Of a stretch of DNA of 5,939 nucleotides, positions 5,274 through 5,939 are shown in pieces (the first letter of the stretch is position 1; each line of letters starts with the position of its first letter). Under the pieces are notes generated by a model. The model was not told the DNA's origin. It did no database searches and worked only from the letters and a program-made list of their open reading frames with translations. The stretch is taken from contig JASLAV010000726.1 of NCBI GenBank assembly GCA_030146905.1, positions 1-5,939 of the forward strand, read 5' to 3'. This stretch comes from Lentzea sp. (GTDB lineage Bacteria > Actinomycetota > Actinomycetes > Mycobacteriales > Pseudonocardiaceae). The translations under genes were made by a program, and so were the position numbers.

Positions 5274-5719
5274 CCGCCACCCTGTTCGACCTGACGTTCC
5301 TGGTAGCCGCGCCGTTCTGGGCGCTCATGATCTTCGCGCCGAAGTGGTCGTGGACGAAGAGGATCGCCGAGTCGTACCTGATCGTCCTGCCGCCCACCCT
5401 GATCTACATCGTGCTGCTGGTCCCGGAGCTGTTCGAGGTGCTGCCGCTGGTCACCAGCCCGGAGATCGGGCCGCTGGCGGAGTACCTGGCCACGGACGCC
5501 GGCACGGCGCTGGTGTGGGCGCACATGCTCGCGTGGGACCTGTTCGTCGGGCGTTGGATCTACCTGGAGGGGCGCCGGCTCGACATCCACCCGCTGGTGG
5601 TGGCACCCGTTCTGGTGATCACGATCCTGCTGGCCCCCGTCGCGTTGCCGCTCTTCCTCGTCATCCGCAAGCTGTGTGACACAACGAACAGGGGCGCCAC
5701 TGTGGTTACCGGCCAGTAA
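5270..5719 (+). CDS. ABA4-like (DUF4281) membrane protein
   Basis: A 149-residue inner-membrane protein with four predicted membrane segments (about 4-22, 35-52, 78-97, 107-133). It has the hallmarks of the ABA4-like/DUF4281 family. These are an early PFWALMIFAPKWSWTKRIAES, then PPTLIYIVLL, then WAHMLAWDLFVGRWIY (83-98; H85, D90, G94, R95, W96), which is the most conserved block. The plant member ABA DEFICIENT 4 is needed for neoxanthin formation in the carotenoid/abscisic acid pathway. The role of bacterial members is not established. The ATG at 5270 overlaps the upstream stop (ATGA), with AAGGAG at 5253-5258 as ribosome binding site. The final hydrophilic tail, about 135-149, runs into an operator-like palindrome covering the stop codon. 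Confidence 0.88.
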   Translation: MTATLFDLTFLVAAPFWALMIFAPKWSWTKRIAESYLIVLPPTLIYIVLLVPELFEVLPLVTSPEIGPLAEYLATDAGTALVWAHMLAWDLFVGRWIYLEGRRLDIHPLVVAPVLVITILLAPVALPLFLVIRKLCDTTNRGATVVTGQ

Positions 5720-5720
5720 C
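5705..5720. promoter_or_regulatory. Operator-like palindrome 1 upstream of thiolase
   Basis: GTTACCGGCCAGTAAC is a 16-bp inverted repeat with one mismatched pair. It overlaps the last codons and TAA stop of the ABA4-like gene. GTTAC-N6-GTAAC symmetry suits a TetR-family dimer. A related copy lies 32 bp downstream. Confidence 0.5.
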
Positions 5721-5736
5721 TAGAGATAGAGTTGGC

Positions 5737-5752
5737 GTTACCGACCGGTAGG
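5737..5752. promoter_or_regulatory. Operator-like palindrome 2 upstream of thiolase
   Basis: GTTACCGACCGGTAGG matches palindrome 1 at 12 of 16 positions and keeps TACCG/CGGTA symmetry around two central bases (5739-5750). It lies 58 bp before the thiolase start, in the 90-bp gap after the ABA4-like gene. A weak -10-like TAGAGT sits at 5727-5732 between the two sites, but no convincing -35 was found. Regulation of a fatty-acid oxidation gene by a TetR lipid sensor is a reasonable inference. Confidence 0.5.
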
Positions 5753-5809
5753 GACGTCGCGCTCCCCTGCCGGAGTGGACAGAGTTGTCACCACAAGTGA
5801 GGAGACGCC

Positions 5810-5939
5810 GTGGCCGCACCAGCAGCGCCGGCACGCGTTCGGAACGTGGTCTTCGTCGACGGCGTCCGCACGCCGTTCGGCAAGGCCGGCCCCAAGGGGA
5901 TTTTCGCCGAGACCCGTGCCGACGACCTCGTCGTGAAGG
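5810..5939 (+). CDS. fadA: Thiolase (acetyl-CoA acyltransferase, FadA type), 5' partial
   Basis: Only the first 43 codons are present; the gene runs off the right edge. The GTG start at 5810 follows GAGGAG (5799-5804) at 5 nt spacing. After an Ala-rich lead the protein reads VVFVDGVRTPFGKAGPKGIF and then AETRADDLVVK. This is the standard thiolase N-terminus: the VRTPFG motif followed by the helix leading to the catalytic Cys, which lies outside the window. Thiolases cleave 3-ketoacyl-CoA in beta-oxidation or condense acetyl-CoA. In related actinomycetes this gene precedes a 3-hydroxyacyl-CoA dehydrogenase (fadB type), which favours a beta-oxidation role. The exact chain-length class and gene name cannot be fixed from this fragment. 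Two operator-like palindromes lie upstream. Confidence 0.9.
   Translation, partial: MAAPAAPARVRNVVFVDGVRTPFGKAGPKGIFAETRADDLVVK

Overview
This window is high-GC chromosomal DNA from an actinomycete. The gene order points to Pseudonocardiaceae (Lentzea, Saccharothrix or Amycolatopsis type). A LuxR-type regulator and an actinobacterial ribonuclease D stand at the left, and a thiolase (FadA type) begins at the right edge. From general knowledge, this block is usually tighter in such genomes, with ribonuclease D lying close to the thiolase. The roughly 4.1 kb between them here therefore looks like an accessory insertion. The family assignment is inference, since no marker gene is complete enough to fix it.

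Layout, left to right: the 3' end of a LuxR-family response regulator (+); ribonuclease D (+); a hairpin shared by two convergent genes; a SAM-dependent O-methyltransferase (-); a perfect 32-bp operator-like palindrome; a TetR repressor (+) transcribed away from the methyltransferase; a GNAT acetyltransferase (+) tightly bracketed by 55-56 bp inverted repeats; an orphan 28-bp palindrome resembling PadR-type operators; a MerR regulator (-); a second divergent regulatory region with a MerR-like palindrome; an eight-segment membrane protein (+) overlapping by 4 bp an ABA4-like (DUF4281) membrane protein (+); two tandem TetR-like operators; and the first 43 codons of a thiolase (+).

The accessory part consists of three self-contained modules. 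Module 1 is a methyltransferase with a divergent TetR, probably a ligand-responsive repressor/enzyme pair. Module 2 is the GNAT gene in its inverted-repeat frame, with near-identical 14-bp direct repeats further out. This is the most unusual structure here and could be a small mobilised cassette or a pair of duplicated operators. Module 3 is a MerR regulator with a two-gene membrane operon of unknown function.

No tRNA, rRNA, CRISPR array, transposase or integrase was seen. All gaps between genes are shorter than 140 bp and each is described below.
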